Assembly: GCF_007670255.1 (NCBI RefSeq)
Contig: NZ_SZVS01000006.1
Location: 124,001 to 188,000, forward strand
Reading direction: 5' to 3'
DNA from: Paenarthrobacter nicotinovorans
GTDB lineage: Bacteria; Actinomycetota; Actinomycetes; Actinomycetales; Micrococcaceae
Length of the DNA: 64,000 nucleotides
Part shown: in pieces, positions 25,726 through 34,810 of the stretch
How the letters are laid out: the number at the start of each line of letters is the position of its first letter
Position numbering within the stretch: position 1 is the stretch's first letter
Position numbers and translations under genes: made by a program
The notes under the pieces: model-generated
The model's database searches: none
What the model was told of the DNA's origin: nothing
Seen by the model: only the letters and a program-made list of their open reading frames with translations

Positions 25726-26650
25726 TCTTCATTCCCTTGATTTGAACTGCGTAGGCAATGGCGATGGTGAAGACAGCCATGACCAGGGCAAGCGCCGCCG
25801 CATATCCCTGCTGGGAACCGGTAAAAGCAAGGCTGTAGGCGTACATGTTCGGCGTGTAGTAGGACGTTATTCCGCTGTTCGACACGAGCGTGGTGAGGAT
25901 GTTGGGCTCGTTGAAGAGCTGGAAGGTGCCGATGATCGAGAAGATGATGGTGACGATGAGTGAACTTCGCAGTGCGGGGAGCTTGATGTGCCGCACGATC
26001 TGGAACTCGCTGGCTCCGTCGATTGCCGCTGCCTCGTAGAGTTCGCGGGGCACAGCCCGCAGCGCTGCGTAGAAGATCAGCATGTTGTAGCCGGTGAACC
26101 CCCAGGTGACCATGACGCCGATGGAGATCATGGTTGTTTCCGGCGCGAACGGATTGAACGAGGTTCCGGCGGCCTTGTTGAGGCTCCCAATGAGTCCGTA
26201 ACGAATGCCAAGCATGAACCCCCACATCAGAGTGGAGACAATCGCGGGTATCGCATAGGGCAGGAACACAATGATGCGGAAAAACCTGGTTCCGTGGAGC
26301 CTCAGGGAGTCAATGGCCAGGGCCAGGGCGATCGCGCTGAACAGCATGATGGGGACCTGGATGGCAGTGAAAAGCACTACCCTGATCACGCCGTCGTAGA
26401 ACTGGGGGTCTTGGAACAGCTTGATGTAGTTGTCGAACCAGATGAAGACTTTTCCGCCAATGAGTTTGTTCTGGAACAGGCTGATGTAGGCCGAGTACCC
26501 AATGGGGACAATGAAGACAAAGAGGAACAGCACACTGAAGGGTGCGATGAATGCCAATCCAACGTGCCTCCGTTTAGGTTTACGGAGAGTTTGGTGATCG
26601 GCAGCAACGTCTGAAACCGATGGTTGATGGGTGAGCAGCTGTCGGCTCAT
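25709..26650 (-). CDS. sugar ABC transporter permease, MalF type
   Basis: 313 residues. TM helices begin with VGLAFIAPFSVLFLFVFIVPIGYSAYISLF, and the EAA motif is LYEAAAIDGASEFQIVRHIKLPALRSS. ATG 26650 is chosen because AGGG lies six bases upstream, while the first ATG (26674, eight codons earlier) has no ribosome site. It is the middle gene of the binding-protein / permease / permease operon. Confidence 0.92.
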   Translation of the reverse strand: MSRQLLTHQPSVSDVAADHQTLRKPKRRHVGLAFIAPFSVLFLFVFIVPIGYSAYISLFQNKLIGGKVFIWFDNYIKLFQDPQFYDGVIRVVLFTAIQVPIMLFSAIALALAIDSLRLHGTRFFRIIVFLPYAIPAIVSTLMWGFMLGIRYGLIGSLNKAAGTSFNPFAPETTMISIGVMVTWGFTGYNMLIFYAALRAVPRELYEAAAIDGASEFQIVRHIKLPALRSSLIVTIIFSIIGTFQLFNEPNILTTLVSNSGITSYYTPNMYAYSLAFTGSQQGYAAALALVMAVFTIAIAYAVQIKGMKNAFNK

Positions 26651-26731
26651 GGTGGCCCTGCTTTCATGTTTCATCTGGTGTAACGGGACAGGTCCGGTGC
26701 CGCGCCATGAGCCGGCGCGGCACCGATGCCA

Positions 26732-28045
26732 CTAATGGACCGAGAACCCTTGTGCGTTGCCGTACTCGATGCTGCGCTGTTTCCACGTCTCCAGGACGTC
26801 TGCCAGCGTTCCTTGCTTGCTGTCGTACAGCGGAGCCGAGACATCCTCGTAGCTGGTGCGGGCCCATCCGAAGAACGGAGGGTACTGCCAGCCCGTGGCA
26901 ACGTTCTTCGATGCGTCCGCGAGGACCTGGTTGTACTTCTGGTCACCGAAGAAGGGATTGGTGGTGCTCAGGAATTTGTCGTTGTTCAGGTTCGACAGGT
27001 TCGGGACGAAGGCTCCTGCATCAATGCGGGATTGCAGGCCGTCGCCGTGCGTGAAGTACTCGAGGAAGGCGTACGCAGCGGCCTTGTTTTGCGCTGCTGC
27101 CGGAATCGCCATGGCACTGCCGCCGTTTTCTGCGCCGGAGGTCTGGCCTGCCTCCCACTGCGGGAGTGGTGCCACCCGGAAGTTGCCTGATGCTTTCGGT
27201 GCCCGTTCAGGAAGCGTCGACGTGAACCAGCCGCCGATCAGCTGAGTAGCAAGAGTTCCCTCGTTCAAACCACGGTTCCAGTCATCCGACCAGTTGGTGA
27301 TCTTGGTGTTGACCAGGTCTTCGTCAAGGAGCTTCTGCCAGTAGGCAACGGCGCGGCTGCTACCGGGATCTTTGAAGTCGATGGTGACATCGGTGCCGTT
27401 GACCTTGAAGGGACGTCCTCCGCCTTCCCACATCAATGACATGAGCACGAAGATGTCTGCGGAGTCATTGGTGATGTAGTGGTCCCCGCCCAAGGCGCGC
27501 ACCTTCTTGGCGGCGTCGTAGAATTCGTCCCACGTCGCCGGAGGTGCGGTGACACCGGCCTGCGTAAGCACCGACTGGTTGTAGAACATTGCGGCCGGGC
27601 CGTAGTCGGAAGGAAGCCCGTAAGGTTTGCCGTCCATTGTCACGTTGCCCCAGGCCGCCGGGACGTAGTCGGATGCCAGATCCTTGGCTCCGAACTCAGA
27701 CAGGTCGCTGAGCTTTCCCGGAATGGCGAACAGGGGGAGGGAGAAATACTCGAACATGGCGATGTCGGGAACACCTGATCCAGCCTGGATGGCGTTGTCG
27801 AGGGCCGTGTACTCATCGGTGGACGATCCCGCGTTCACCACGTTGACAGTGATGTTGGGGTGAAGCTTTTCGAATCCGGCTACAGCTTCCTTGACCGTTC
27901 CATCCCAACTCCAGACGGTGAGCGTTATGGGTTTGTCGGTGGGAACTTCGGTGTTGGTCGAGGCTTTTTCTCCGCCCGAGCAGCCGGCCAAGGCCACGAC
28001 TGATGCAGCAATCGCTGCCGCGGCCCTTAGACGTTTCTTCGGCAT
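26732..28045 (-). CDS. sugar ABC transporter substrate-binding lipoprotein
   Basis: 437 residues. Lipoprotein signal PKKRLRAAAAIAASVVALAGC with Cys at about 22, then a family-1 solute-binding domain (ITLTVWSWDGTVKEAVAGFEKLHPNITVNVVNAG, ALDNAIQAGSGVPDIAMFEYFSLPLF, YGLPSDYGPAAMFYNQSVL). ATG 28045 follows GGAG. The frame is open upstream, but those codons cover the operator. The sugar cannot be read; LacI control suggests an oligosaccharide. The first gene of a three-gene operon. Confidence 0.93.
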   Translation of the reverse strand: MPKKRLRAAAAIAASVVALAGCSGGEKASTNTEVPTDKPITLTVWSWDGTVKEAVAGFEKLHPNITVNVVNAGSSTDEYTALDNAIQAGSGVPDIAMFEYFSLPLFAIPGKLSDLSEFGAKDLASDYVPAAWGNVTMDGKPYGLPSDYGPAAMFYNQSVLTQAGVTAPPATWDEFYDAAKKVRALGGDHYITNDSADIFVLMSLMWEGGGRPFKVNGTDVTIDFKDPGSSRAVAYWQKLLDEDLVNTKITNWSDDWNRGLNEGTLATQLIGGWFTSTLPERAPKASGNFRVAPLPQWEAGQTSGAENGGSAMAIPAAAQNKAAAYAFLEYFTHGDGLQSRIDAGAFVPNLSNLNNDKFLSTTNPFFGDQKYNQVLADASKNVATGWQYPPFFGWARTSYEDVSAPLYDSKQGTLADVLETWKQRSIEYGNAQGFSVH

Positions 28046-28110
28046 TCCGTACTCCTTCGTATCGATGATCCTTTGACCAGGAACCGACAGCGCTTTCATG
28101 GTCGAGGAAT

Positions 28111-28133
28111 GTACAACGTTGTACCTTTGATGC
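28111..28133 (-). promoter_or_regulatory. LacI operator overlapping the ABC operon promoter
   Basis: Perfect 14-bp palindrome GTACAACGTTGTAC (28111-28124). On the minus strand TTGCAT (28128-28133) is a possible -35, and TACATT, 16 bases further, a possible -10, so the palindrome fills the spacer. Binding would block transcription of the transporter. Confidence 0.75.
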
Positions 28134-28233
28134 AAAAAAGAAGGCCGGGTAACGGCTTGTGGCGTGGCATTCCGGCGTCCCAGGCTGCTTCGCGGGGCAG
28201 CGCTTTGACCTTTGCAGGGAGGATCATTGGTTG

Positions 28234-28249
28234 GGTACAACGTTGAACC
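28234..28249. promoter_or_regulatory. second LacI operator near the regulator gene
   Basis: GGTACAACGTTGAACC carries the same ACAACGTTG core as the first site, with one arm degenerate. The centres of the two sites are 124 bp apart in the 315-nt divergent region, which would allow looping by a tetramer or separate control of the lacI-type gene. A leader of about 110 nt follows before the regulator. Confidence 0.7.
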
Positions 28250-28360
28250 TCATGCTAGAGCGGACCACGTTGGACCGTCAAGGAAATGAAGGAAACTGCG
28301 TCAGAGCTATGATCTAGGCAGTGCCCCAGACGGAGGTTCTGCGGGGTGGGAAGGACGCGG

Positions 28361-29395
28361 ATGACTGTGAATCCGACGATTCATGACGTCGCGCGGGCGG
28401 CAGGAGTCTCCATCAAGACGGTGTCGAATGTGCTCAACGACAACCCCAAGGTCGGACCGGAAACCAGGCTCAGGGTCAGGCGCCTCGTCGACGAGATGGG
28501 GTACCGTCCCAACCTTTCGGCCCGCGGACTGCGCTCCGGCAAGACCGGAGTGATCGGTCTCGCCGTCCCGTCGCTCCGTGAGATGTACTTCGCCGAACTC
28601 GCCGATTCGGTGATCCGTGCTGCCGCCAAACGCGGTCTGCGCGTGGTCATTGAGCAGACAAACGGCGATCGGGACTTGGAGATTGCCACACTCTTGGGTG
28701 GACAGATGCGCTTCATCGACGGGCTGCTTTTCAGTCCCGCGGCCATCGGCCAGCAGGATGTGGACGTTCTGGCCACCAACGATCCCTTGGTCCTGCTCGG
28801 TGAACGGATCTTCGGGGGACCCACGGACCACGTGACCATGCACAATACCTCCTCTGCCCGGGCCGCCGTGGAGCACTTGCTCGGCATTGGCCGGACCCGG
28901 ATCGCCCTGATCGGAGCGCCTGAGCAACCGGCCGACGAGGCGAGTTCGGCGAACCTTCGCGAGCGCGGTTACCACCATGCACTCGAACATGCAGGAATTG
29001 GCATTGATCCCCGGCTTGTGGTCAGGGGTGGCACGTGGATCCGCGAAACAGGTGTTGCGGCGATCCGCAGGCTTCGGGCGAGCAACGTGGATTTCGACGC
29101 TGTCTTCGCCCTCAACGACACTCTCGCTTTGGGGGCGCTGCGGGCGTTGGCCCAAGACGGCCTGCGGGTTCCCGAGGACGTAGCGGTCATAGGGTTCGAC
29201 AACCTTGATGAAGGCCGTTTTTCGCTGCCCTCCCTGACCAGTGTTGATCCTGGCAGGGACGAGATTGCGGAAACGGCGGTGGCCCTGTTGGTGAACCGGA
29301 TCCAGGAAAAGGACGGCAAAGCCGCACCCAAAACCGTCAAGTCCAGCTTCAGGATCGTCCTCCGCGAGTCCACGGGATTCGCGGAAGCCCCCTAG
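28361..29395 (+). CDS. LacI-family transcriptional regulator
   Basis: 344 residues. HTH at about 6-27: TIHDVARAAGVSIKTVSNVLND, with hinge PNLSARGLRSGKTGVIGLAVP, then a type-I periplasmic-binding-like domain (NDTLALGALRALAQDGLRVPEDVAVIGFDNLDEGRFSLPSLTSVDPG). ATG 28361 has AAGGA upstream; GTG 28346 is less likely. It is the evident regulator of the divergent ABC operon through the ACAACGTTG sites. Its stop overlaps the convergent GH26 gene by 4 nt. Confidence 0.93.
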   Translation: MTVNPTIHDVARAAGVSIKTVSNVLNDNPKVGPETRLRVRRLVDEMGYRPNLSARGLRSGKTGVIGLAVPSLREMYFAELADSVIRAAAKRGLRVVIEQTNGDRDLEIATLLGGQMRFIDGLLFSPAAIGQQDVDVLATNDPLVLLGERIFGGPTDHVTMHNTSSARAAVEHLLGIGRTRIALIGAPEQPADEASSANLRERGYHHALEHAGIGIDPRLVVRGGTWIRETGVAAIRRLRASNVDFDAVFALNDTLALGALRALAQDGLRVPEDVAVIGFDNLDEGRFSLPSLTSVDPGRDEIAETAVALLVNRIQEKDGKAAPKTVKSSFRIVLRESTGFAEAP

Positions 29396-30651
29396 CGGCA
29401 TGCCTCCAAATCCTCGCCGTACCTCAACCAATCCGGCAGGTCCTGAGCCAGTGCGTCCCGGATGGCGGGCGATCCTGCGCTCCTCCAGTCGACGTCGTCG
29501 TTAATCTCGATCTCATACTTCTTCCACTCGAACCAGTTGATCATTTTCAACTGCGGATACTTTTGGTGGGTTTCGGCGGAGAAGACCTGGCGCCACCAGG
29601 TGCGCTTGACGTCCAGTTCCGACGCCCCGTTGCGGGCGGGAGTGAAGATCGCCGCTGTCTCCGGGATGGCCACCGGACGGTTATGGTCGACGCCGTACAC
29701 CTGGTAGAAATCGGGCACCGGACTGTCGTTGCCGGCCGTGCCGTTGTACGTTCCCGTGAGCATGGCCAGGAATTTTCCGGGCTCGGCGATATCGTTATTG
29801 CCCCAAGGTCGCTGGTTCCCCCAGTGATACAGCGAGACGCCCACCCAGTCCACTGCGTCATCCCCGGGGTAGTAGGGCGCGTAGGTGTCATCGGCCATGG
29901 TGAGGGTGCCGTCGTGGTCGGTGTCCAGCACGGCGAAATCCGGGGAGCCCGGACGGGCCGCGTACTGCCCGCCGGTGAACGGATAGCCGCCCCCGTAGTT
30001 CGGCGCCCACATCATGGAGGTGCCCGGCGCCTTGGTATGCACTGCAGCGGCCACCTTGCGGAATACTTCCACATAGCGGATTGGCTGCTGGCCCCAGGCA
30101 TACCAGGAACCGTTCATCTCGTGCGCAAAGCGTACGACGACGGGCGTCCCCTGATCGTTGATGGCGCGTAAGTCGGTGGCCAGCTTGTCGATGACTTCGT
30201 CGCTCATGGTCGCCAAGCCGCCGTGCGGCTCAAGCGTCAGGAGCAGCACGCCGCCCGCGGCACGGACCTGGGTGACGGCGTTGGTGGTGTGCGACCACGT
30301 TTCGTCGTCGTAGGGGATGTCGGAGAACTGCACCACCACCGCGGGATTGTGCCCCAGATTCTGTGTGTGCTCGGCAAGGGTTTCGGAGTGCCAGTCCAGG
30401 TTTACCCCCATGAGTACGCCGTCTTTGGGTATGATCGCTGCCGCATCACCGGCTTTGCACAGCGATAGTGCCTGGACGATCGGGACTACTTCCTTGGAGG
30501 CGAAGCCCAGCCCGGTAGCCGCCAGGGCTGTCACGAGCAAAGGGACCAGCAGGCTCGCGCGTCGGCGTTTGCGGTTGGGATGGCCGGCGAAGGTGGGAGG
30601 CGTCGCTTTCTGCCGGGACGGGTTCGGCATCATTGTGGATGTCCGGGCCAT
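29392..30651 (-). CDS. glycoside hydrolase family 26-type (beta-mannanase-like) exported protein
   Basis: 419 residues. A membrane-spanning signal/anchor lies at about 30-52 (RASLLVPLLVTALAATGLGFAS). The GH26 pattern includes VRFAHEMNGSWYAWGQQP (acid/base Glu in HEMNG) and NRPVAIPETAAIF (nucleophile Glu position). ATG 30651 sits one base after the STAS gene stop (TGACATG), so it is coupled; an upstream in-frame start would overlap STAS. It probably trims or releases the polymer made by the GT2 upstream (inference). Confidence 0.82.
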   Translation of the reverse strand: MARTSTMMPNPSRQKATPPTFAGHPNRKRRRASLLVPLLVTALAATGLGFASKEVVPIVQALSLCKAGDAAAIIPKDGVLMGVNLDWHSETLAEHTQNLGHNPAVVVQFSDIPYDDETWSHTTNAVTQVRAAGGVLLLTLEPHGGLATMSDEVIDKLATDLRAINDQGTPVVVRFAHEMNGSWYAWGQQPIRYVEVFRKVAAAVHTKAPGTSMMWAPNYGGGYPFTGGQYAARPGSPDFAVLDTDHDGTLTMADDTYAPYYPGDDAVDWVGVSLYHWGNQRPWGNNDIAEPGKFLAMLTGTYNGTAGNDSPVPDFYQVYGVDHNRPVAIPETAAIFTPARNGASELDVKRTWWRQVFSAETHQKYPQLKMINWFEWKKYEIEINDDVDWRSAGSPAIRDALAQDLPDWLRYGEDLEACR

Positions 30652-30652
30652 G

Positions 30653-31090
30653 TCAGCCCCAACCAAAGGTGCGATGCCGCCGCGCGAAGAGGTTGCGCGC
30701 ACCGAACCGGGGCGTCAGGTGACGTGCCCGCACTGGTGTGCAGCCGCCGTCGACGGCTTCTTCCCGGCTTTCGTAGATGCGGGCGACCTGCCCAAGATGG
30801 GCCTGAAGGCGGGTGTCTTCCAGCGCCGCGGAGCTGCCGAAGAGGCGCAAATCTCCGCCGCGGGCGCGCAGGAGGTGCAACACCTCCAAAAGCCCGACGA
30901 CGCCGGAAGCGCCAACCGCCGTCACTGCGGTCACGTCCAACAGGACCAGGATGGGCCCGTCGGTTGCGGCGTTGGCGGAGTCGTGCCGGATGGCGAGGAC
31001 CGTTGCTGCGTCCAAGGCGCCATCGAGGATCAGGTCGAATGATTTCAGTGATGTTGGCGTGGCGTGTGGGACATGGGAAAGCGTGGACAT
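30653..31090 (-). CDS. STAS-domain protein in a polysaccharide operon
   Basis: 145 residues. A STAS (anti-anti-sigma) fold: FDLILDGALDAATVLAI, GPILVLLDVTAVTAVGASGVVGLLEVLHLLRARGGDLRLFGSS. A serine lies at the phosphorylation position in VGASGV. The C-terminal 40 residues are basic (GARNLFARRHRTFGW). STAS proteins relay stress or nutrient signals by binding kinase/anti-sigma partners. None is adjacent, so its control target could be the synthase itself. Confidence 0.75.
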   Translation of the reverse strand: MSTLSHVPHATPTSLKSFDLILDGALDAATVLAIRHDSANAATDGPILVLLDVTAVTAVGASGVVGLLEVLHLLRARGGDLRLFGSSAALEDTRLQAHLGQVARIYESREEAVDGGCTPVRARHLTPRFGARNLFARRHRTFGWG

Positions 31091-31144
31091 GATGGTCGCT
31101 CCTTGCTGGGGGATGGAACGGCGTTTATTTGTGGGTTTGTCTGG

Positions 31145-33040
31145 TCAGCGCCTGGTGGCAGGCGGGGCGAGCGAATCTGTGCCCAGGAGGCTGGCGAGTT
31201 CGTCGGGCACGGGCATCGGATCTACTTCTTCCTCTCCCGGTCCGCGGTACCGGGCGGCCCCGATGACCACGCTGAGCAGGGCAAGGTCCAGGGCAACCCA
31301 AGCGAGGGTGATGAGCGTGGGATAAAGCGGTGCCGCCGCAGTAGCTGCACGGGCTATGCCCACCGCGGAGGAGATAATGAGGATGGCCATCGCCACCAGT
31401 TGGAGCCGGACATGGCGGAAGCCGTGGCCCGCTGCCTGCTTGCTCTTGGCCGTGACAGAGAACGTCAAATGCTTGCCCAGGAACACTGCCGCAGCACCCG
31501 AGCAGGTGGCAGCAATCCAGGTGGGAAACAGGGCGAAGGACCACTGCTGGCCGCGCCACAGACCCCGGGACCCTTTGCCGGCAACGTGGAACAAGAGCTG
31601 GCATGAAACAAAGAACGGCAGGAACAGGCAGAAGAACACCACAGGACTTGCCGTCAGGGGATAGACGCCGGCAAGCAGGAACACTACCGGTGCCGCGATA
31701 TAGCTCAGGGCCGCGAAGCCATTGAGGTAGCTGGTCATGGTGCCCAAGTACATAAGCCGTTGTGCCAGCGTCAGCCCGCGAAGGAACAACGGGTTGTCGT
31801 TGAAAAACACTTGCATGGTTCCGGCTGCCCAACGGCGCCGCTGCGAGAGCATGGTGGACACGTCTTCCGGGGCCAGCCCGTGGACTAGGACCTCGTGGTG
31901 GTACACGCTGCCCCAACCCATGGCGTGAAGGTGCATGGCCGTGGCCATGTCCTCCGTAATGGTGGTGGTATCCATCGGGTGGATGGCCAATGCCTGGTCG
32001 GTGTGGGCGACGTCCACCGATTCGAGGACCGCATCAAGCTCCGGCACGACGTCGTCCATGGCATCCGGAACAGCCAACGCCGCAGTATGGAACGAGACCC
32101 TGAGCTCGAAGGTGATCTCGGCGAGGACTTCACCGCGGCGAAGCTGCTGTTCCGCACGGCTGATCGCCTCCAACGCCTGCTCAACCACCGGCATCGCATT
32201 CGGATGCCGACGGCCCAGCTCACCCAGGAGATCCTGCAAACGCGAGCGGCCCCGGCGCAATGCACTCCAGGTGTGTTCGGTGGCTGTCCGGGTGTAGCGC
32301 GTCAGGCCCAGGGCCATGAGGGCCTCCCTGCGCAGGACAGCATTCGAGCCACAGAAGAACGCAGCGTCCCACCCATCCTTGCCCTGCTGGATGGGTCCAT
32401 AGAACAGCTCGGCCTGGCTGCCCAGGGGATCACGGTCCGGTACATTCCAGAAATGTTGCGGGGTCTGTACGAAGGCCACTTCCTCGGCATCAAAGTAGCC
32501 CAGGACGCGGTCAAGGAACCGGGGCTCCGGAACCTGGTCCGCGTCCAGGATGGCCACGAATTCACCCGTGGTCGTGGACAGGGCGTTGTTGACGTTGCCG
32601 GCCTTGGCGAAGCGCTGCCGGCCGTCCCACTCGGGACCCCGGGTGATATAGCCGACGCCGATCTGCCGGGCTGCGCTCGCAAAGGCGCTGCGGTTCCCGT
32701 CATCCAGGATCCAGGTTTCGTGTGGGTACTCCATGTCCCGTGCCGCGATGGCGGTCTTGAGGACGAGCTCGAGCGGTTCGTTGTAGGTGGCTATGAACAC
32801 GTCCACGGTCCTGCCCGGCAGGGCAGGCGGGGGCGGTGGCCGCCGTCGTGCATTCCACATGGCGACCGCGTACAGCGTGGACTCGCCCAGGCTGTACGTC
32901 TCAGCGGCGACAAGCGGCAGGGAGATCCACCACGCATCCCACGCAACGGTCCCTGACCAACGCCAACTGATGTAGATCAATCCAAAAGACACCACCAGGA
33001 CCGCAAGGATCCTGACCAAAATTTGCTGGCGAATGCCCAT
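31145..33040 (-). CDS. cellulose-synthase-like family 2 glycosyltransferase with inserted helical domain
   Basis: 631 residues, processive GT2/BcsA type. Two N-terminal TM helices, then TYNEPLELVLKTAIAA, ILDDGNR (first Asp), ILDADQVPEP (DxD), FFCGSNAVLRREAL, TITEDMATAM (TED) and QRRRWAAGTMQ (QxxRW), and at least five C-terminal TM helices. About 115 residues lie between AVLRREAL and TED, where BcsA has about 20, with a strongly helical EQALEAISRAEQQLRRGEVLAE. No PilZ domain is visible. The product is a beta-glucan or mannan-like polymer exported during synthesis. GGAGG precedes the start. Confidence 0.88.
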   Translation of the reverse strand: MGIRQQILVRILAVLVVSFGLIYISWRWSGTVAWDAWWISLPLVAAETYSLGESTLYAVAMWNARRRPPPPPALPGRTVDVFIATYNEPLELVLKTAIAARDMEYPHETWILDDGNRSAFASAARQIGVGYITRGPEWDGRQRFAKAGNVNNALSTTTGEFVAILDADQVPEPRFLDRVLGYFDAEEVAFVQTPQHFWNVPDRDPLGSQAELFYGPIQQGKDGWDAAFFCGSNAVLRREALMALGLTRYTRTATEHTWSALRRGRSRLQDLLGELGRRHPNAMPVVEQALEAISRAEQQLRRGEVLAEITFELRVSFHTAALAVPDAMDDVVPELDAVLESVDVAHTDQALAIHPMDTTTITEDMATAMHLHAMGWGSVYHHEVLVHGLAPEDVSTMLSQRRRWAAGTMQVFFNDNPLFLRGLTLAQRLMYLGTMTSYLNGFAALSYIAAPVVFLLAGVYPLTASPVVFFCLFLPFFVSCQLLFHVAGKGSRGLWRGQQWSFALFPTWIAATCSGAAAVFLGKHLTFSVTAKSKQAAGHGFRHVRLQLVAMAILIISSAVGIARAATAAAPLYPTLITLAWVALDLALLSVVIGAARYRGPGEEEVDPMPVPDELASLLGTDSLAPPATRR

Positions 33041-33269
33041 ATTTAGCCTCCGGTAACTGCTGGGGAAAAGGCAAAGGCGCGGCAGGGTGTCCGGACGCCT
33101 TCACGGCGAATGTGGGAGGACACGGCTGACGCGCCTGGAGCATGCATCGTCGATGCTCAGCGGAAGGAATTCAGTTGCGAACGGAAGTTCCTTATCCCAC
33201 TTTCTCCCGCCTGCGTTTCGTCGCCGTTACGGGATTGCTAAGTACTTTCGCGTTGATTATTTCCTTCCA

Positions 33270-33289
33270 GTGACGTTTCGCGTGTCACG
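33270..33289. promoter_or_regulatory. possible operator between the exopolysaccharide and GH16 genes
   Basis: The 296-nt divergent gap contains GTGAC-GTTTCGC-GTGTCAC, an imperfect dyad with a CGTTTCGCG centre, 50 nt before the GH16 start. No regulator lies beside it. No clear -35/-10 pair could be assigned in the rest of the gap. Confidence 0.3.
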
Positions 33290-33336
33290 ACAAAAGCTCT
33301 TGCGCTCCGTATGAAAGGGCCGTCAGAGTTGCGTTC

Positions 33337-34599
33337 ATGAAGCGACGACTCACGCCCTTGGCGCTGGTCATCGTCGGATTAACCCTCGTGGCGACCCTCA
33401 TCGCTCCTGAGCCTCCGGCGCTGGCCGCCGCCGGCATGCCGGCTGCCGGTGCATTGGTGTGGAGCGATGAGTTCAATGGGCCTGCGGGGACCGCCCCGGA
33501 CAACAGCAAATGGGTTCATGACACGGGAGGTTCGGGCTGGGGCAACGGAGAGCTGCAGTACTACACCGGCAGTACGCGCAACGCCGCGTTGGATGGCAAG
33601 GGAAACCTGGCCATCACGGCGCGCCGGGAAAATCCCGAGGGCTACTCCTGCCACTACGGACCATGCCAATACACGTCCGCGCGCCTTACAAGTGCAGGGA
33701 AGTTCAGCCGGACCCAAGGCCGTTTCGAAGCCCGTCTCAAGCTGCCCAAGGGACAAGGAATGTGGCCCGCGTTCTGGATGCTGGGTAACAACGTCTTCAC
33801 TGACGGCTGGCCCACAAGCGGCGAGATCGACGTCATGGAAAACGTAGGCAAGGAACCCGGCACGGTCTGGGGCAGCATCCACGGCCCGGGCTATTCCGGC
33901 GCCAACTCGGCCAACGGCAGCTACACCCTTCCCAACAGAAAGGCGCTGGCCGACGCATTCCACACCTTCACCGTGGACTGGGGACCGGACTCGATCACGT
34001 GGTACATCGACGGCATTGCCTACTCACGAAAGAGCGCTGCCGCGGTTTCCGGGGTGTGGGCCTTCGACCATGATTTCTTCCTCCTGCTGAATCTCGCCGT
34101 CGGCGGCTACTGGCCAGGCTCTCCGGATGCAGGGACGGTGTTTCCGCAGTCGCTGCTGGTGGACTACGTCCGCGTCTACGAACTTGGGGCCGCGCCGTCG
34201 TCACCGGCCACGCCGGCCTCTGTCCGAATCCAGGGCTATGCCGGCAAATGCATCGACGTTGCCGGGCGGCAGGCCGTCGACGGTTCCCAACTGCAATTGT
34301 GGGATTGCGACGCCTCTGCCTCGGAGCAATGGACTTTCGCCAGCAATGGAACCGTTCGATCGTTGGGCAAATGCATGGATGTGGCATGGGGCTCCACTGC
34401 CAATGGAGCCCGCATCCAACTGGTTACATGCAACGGAAACGCAGCGCAACAATTCGTGTTGACCTCCGCCGGAGATTTGGTTAATCCGCAGTCCAACAAA
34501 TGCGTGGATGTGGCGGATTGGGGGTCCGCGAATGGTTCGCGTCTGCAATTATGGGATTGCGCCGGTTCCGCCAACCAGAAATGGTGGCGGATGGCGTAG
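33337..34599 (+). CDS. secreted GH16 endo-beta-glucanase with ricin-type lectin domain
   Basis: 420 residues. Signal peptide about 1-31 (KRRLTPLALVIVGLTLVATLIAPEPPALA). The GH16 domain spans about 36-275 with the catalytic motif GEIDVME (nucleophile Glu163, acid/base Glu168), WPAFWMLG and HTFTVDWGPDSITWYIDG. A C-terminal ricin B/CBM13 trefoil spans about 285-420 with three QxW-type repeats (LQLWDC, IQLVTC, LQLWDC). It cleaves beta-1,3(-1,4)-glucans. Divergent from the GT2 operon, it may process or recycle the same polymer. Confidence 0.92.
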   Translation: MKRRLTPLALVIVGLTLVATLIAPEPPALAAAGMPAAGALVWSDEFNGPAGTAPDNSKWVHDTGGSGWGNGELQYYTGSTRNAALDGKGNLAITARRENPEGYSCHYGPCQYTSARLTSAGKFSRTQGRFEARLKLPKGQGMWPAFWMLGNNVFTDGWPTSGEIDVMENVGKEPGTVWGSIHGPGYSGANSANGSYTLPNRKALADAFHTFTVDWGPDSITWYIDGIAYSRKSAAAVSGVWAFDHDFFLLLNLAVGGYWPGSPDAGTVFPQSLLVDYVRVYELGAAPSSPATPASVRIQGYAGKCIDVAGRQAVDGSQLQLWDCDASASEQWTFASNGTVRSLGKCMDVAWGSTANGARIQLVTCNGNAAQQFVLTSAGDLVNPQSNKCVDVADWGSANGSRLQLWDCAGSANQKWWRMA

Positions 34600-34810
34600 A
34601 AAAACGTCCGACGGCGGCGCGCAGCAAGTGCGGGTCCGGCGACTATTGCTGGGGCGGCTGGGGAGCTTCCTGGAGTAGTCGACGGGACCTTGCGCCGGGC
34701 GCGCGTCGCCGTCGCGGCGGTTACCGCTGTGCCCGGCCGGACGGAGATCAAGTTCCCGGCCGGGCCGCGGTTTCGAACGCGTGCTGCAGTTAACGGGCGC
34801 TGGCCGGCAG

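Noticed and set aside
24781..29395. Assigning the ABC importer to mannan or cellulose fragments because of the nearby GH26
   Set aside because: The GH26 gene belongs to the neighbouring operon, and no hydrolase lies in the ABC operon.
30652..30702. A longer GH26 N-terminus
   Set aside because: It would overlap the STAS gene, and the TGACATG junction favours ATG 30651.
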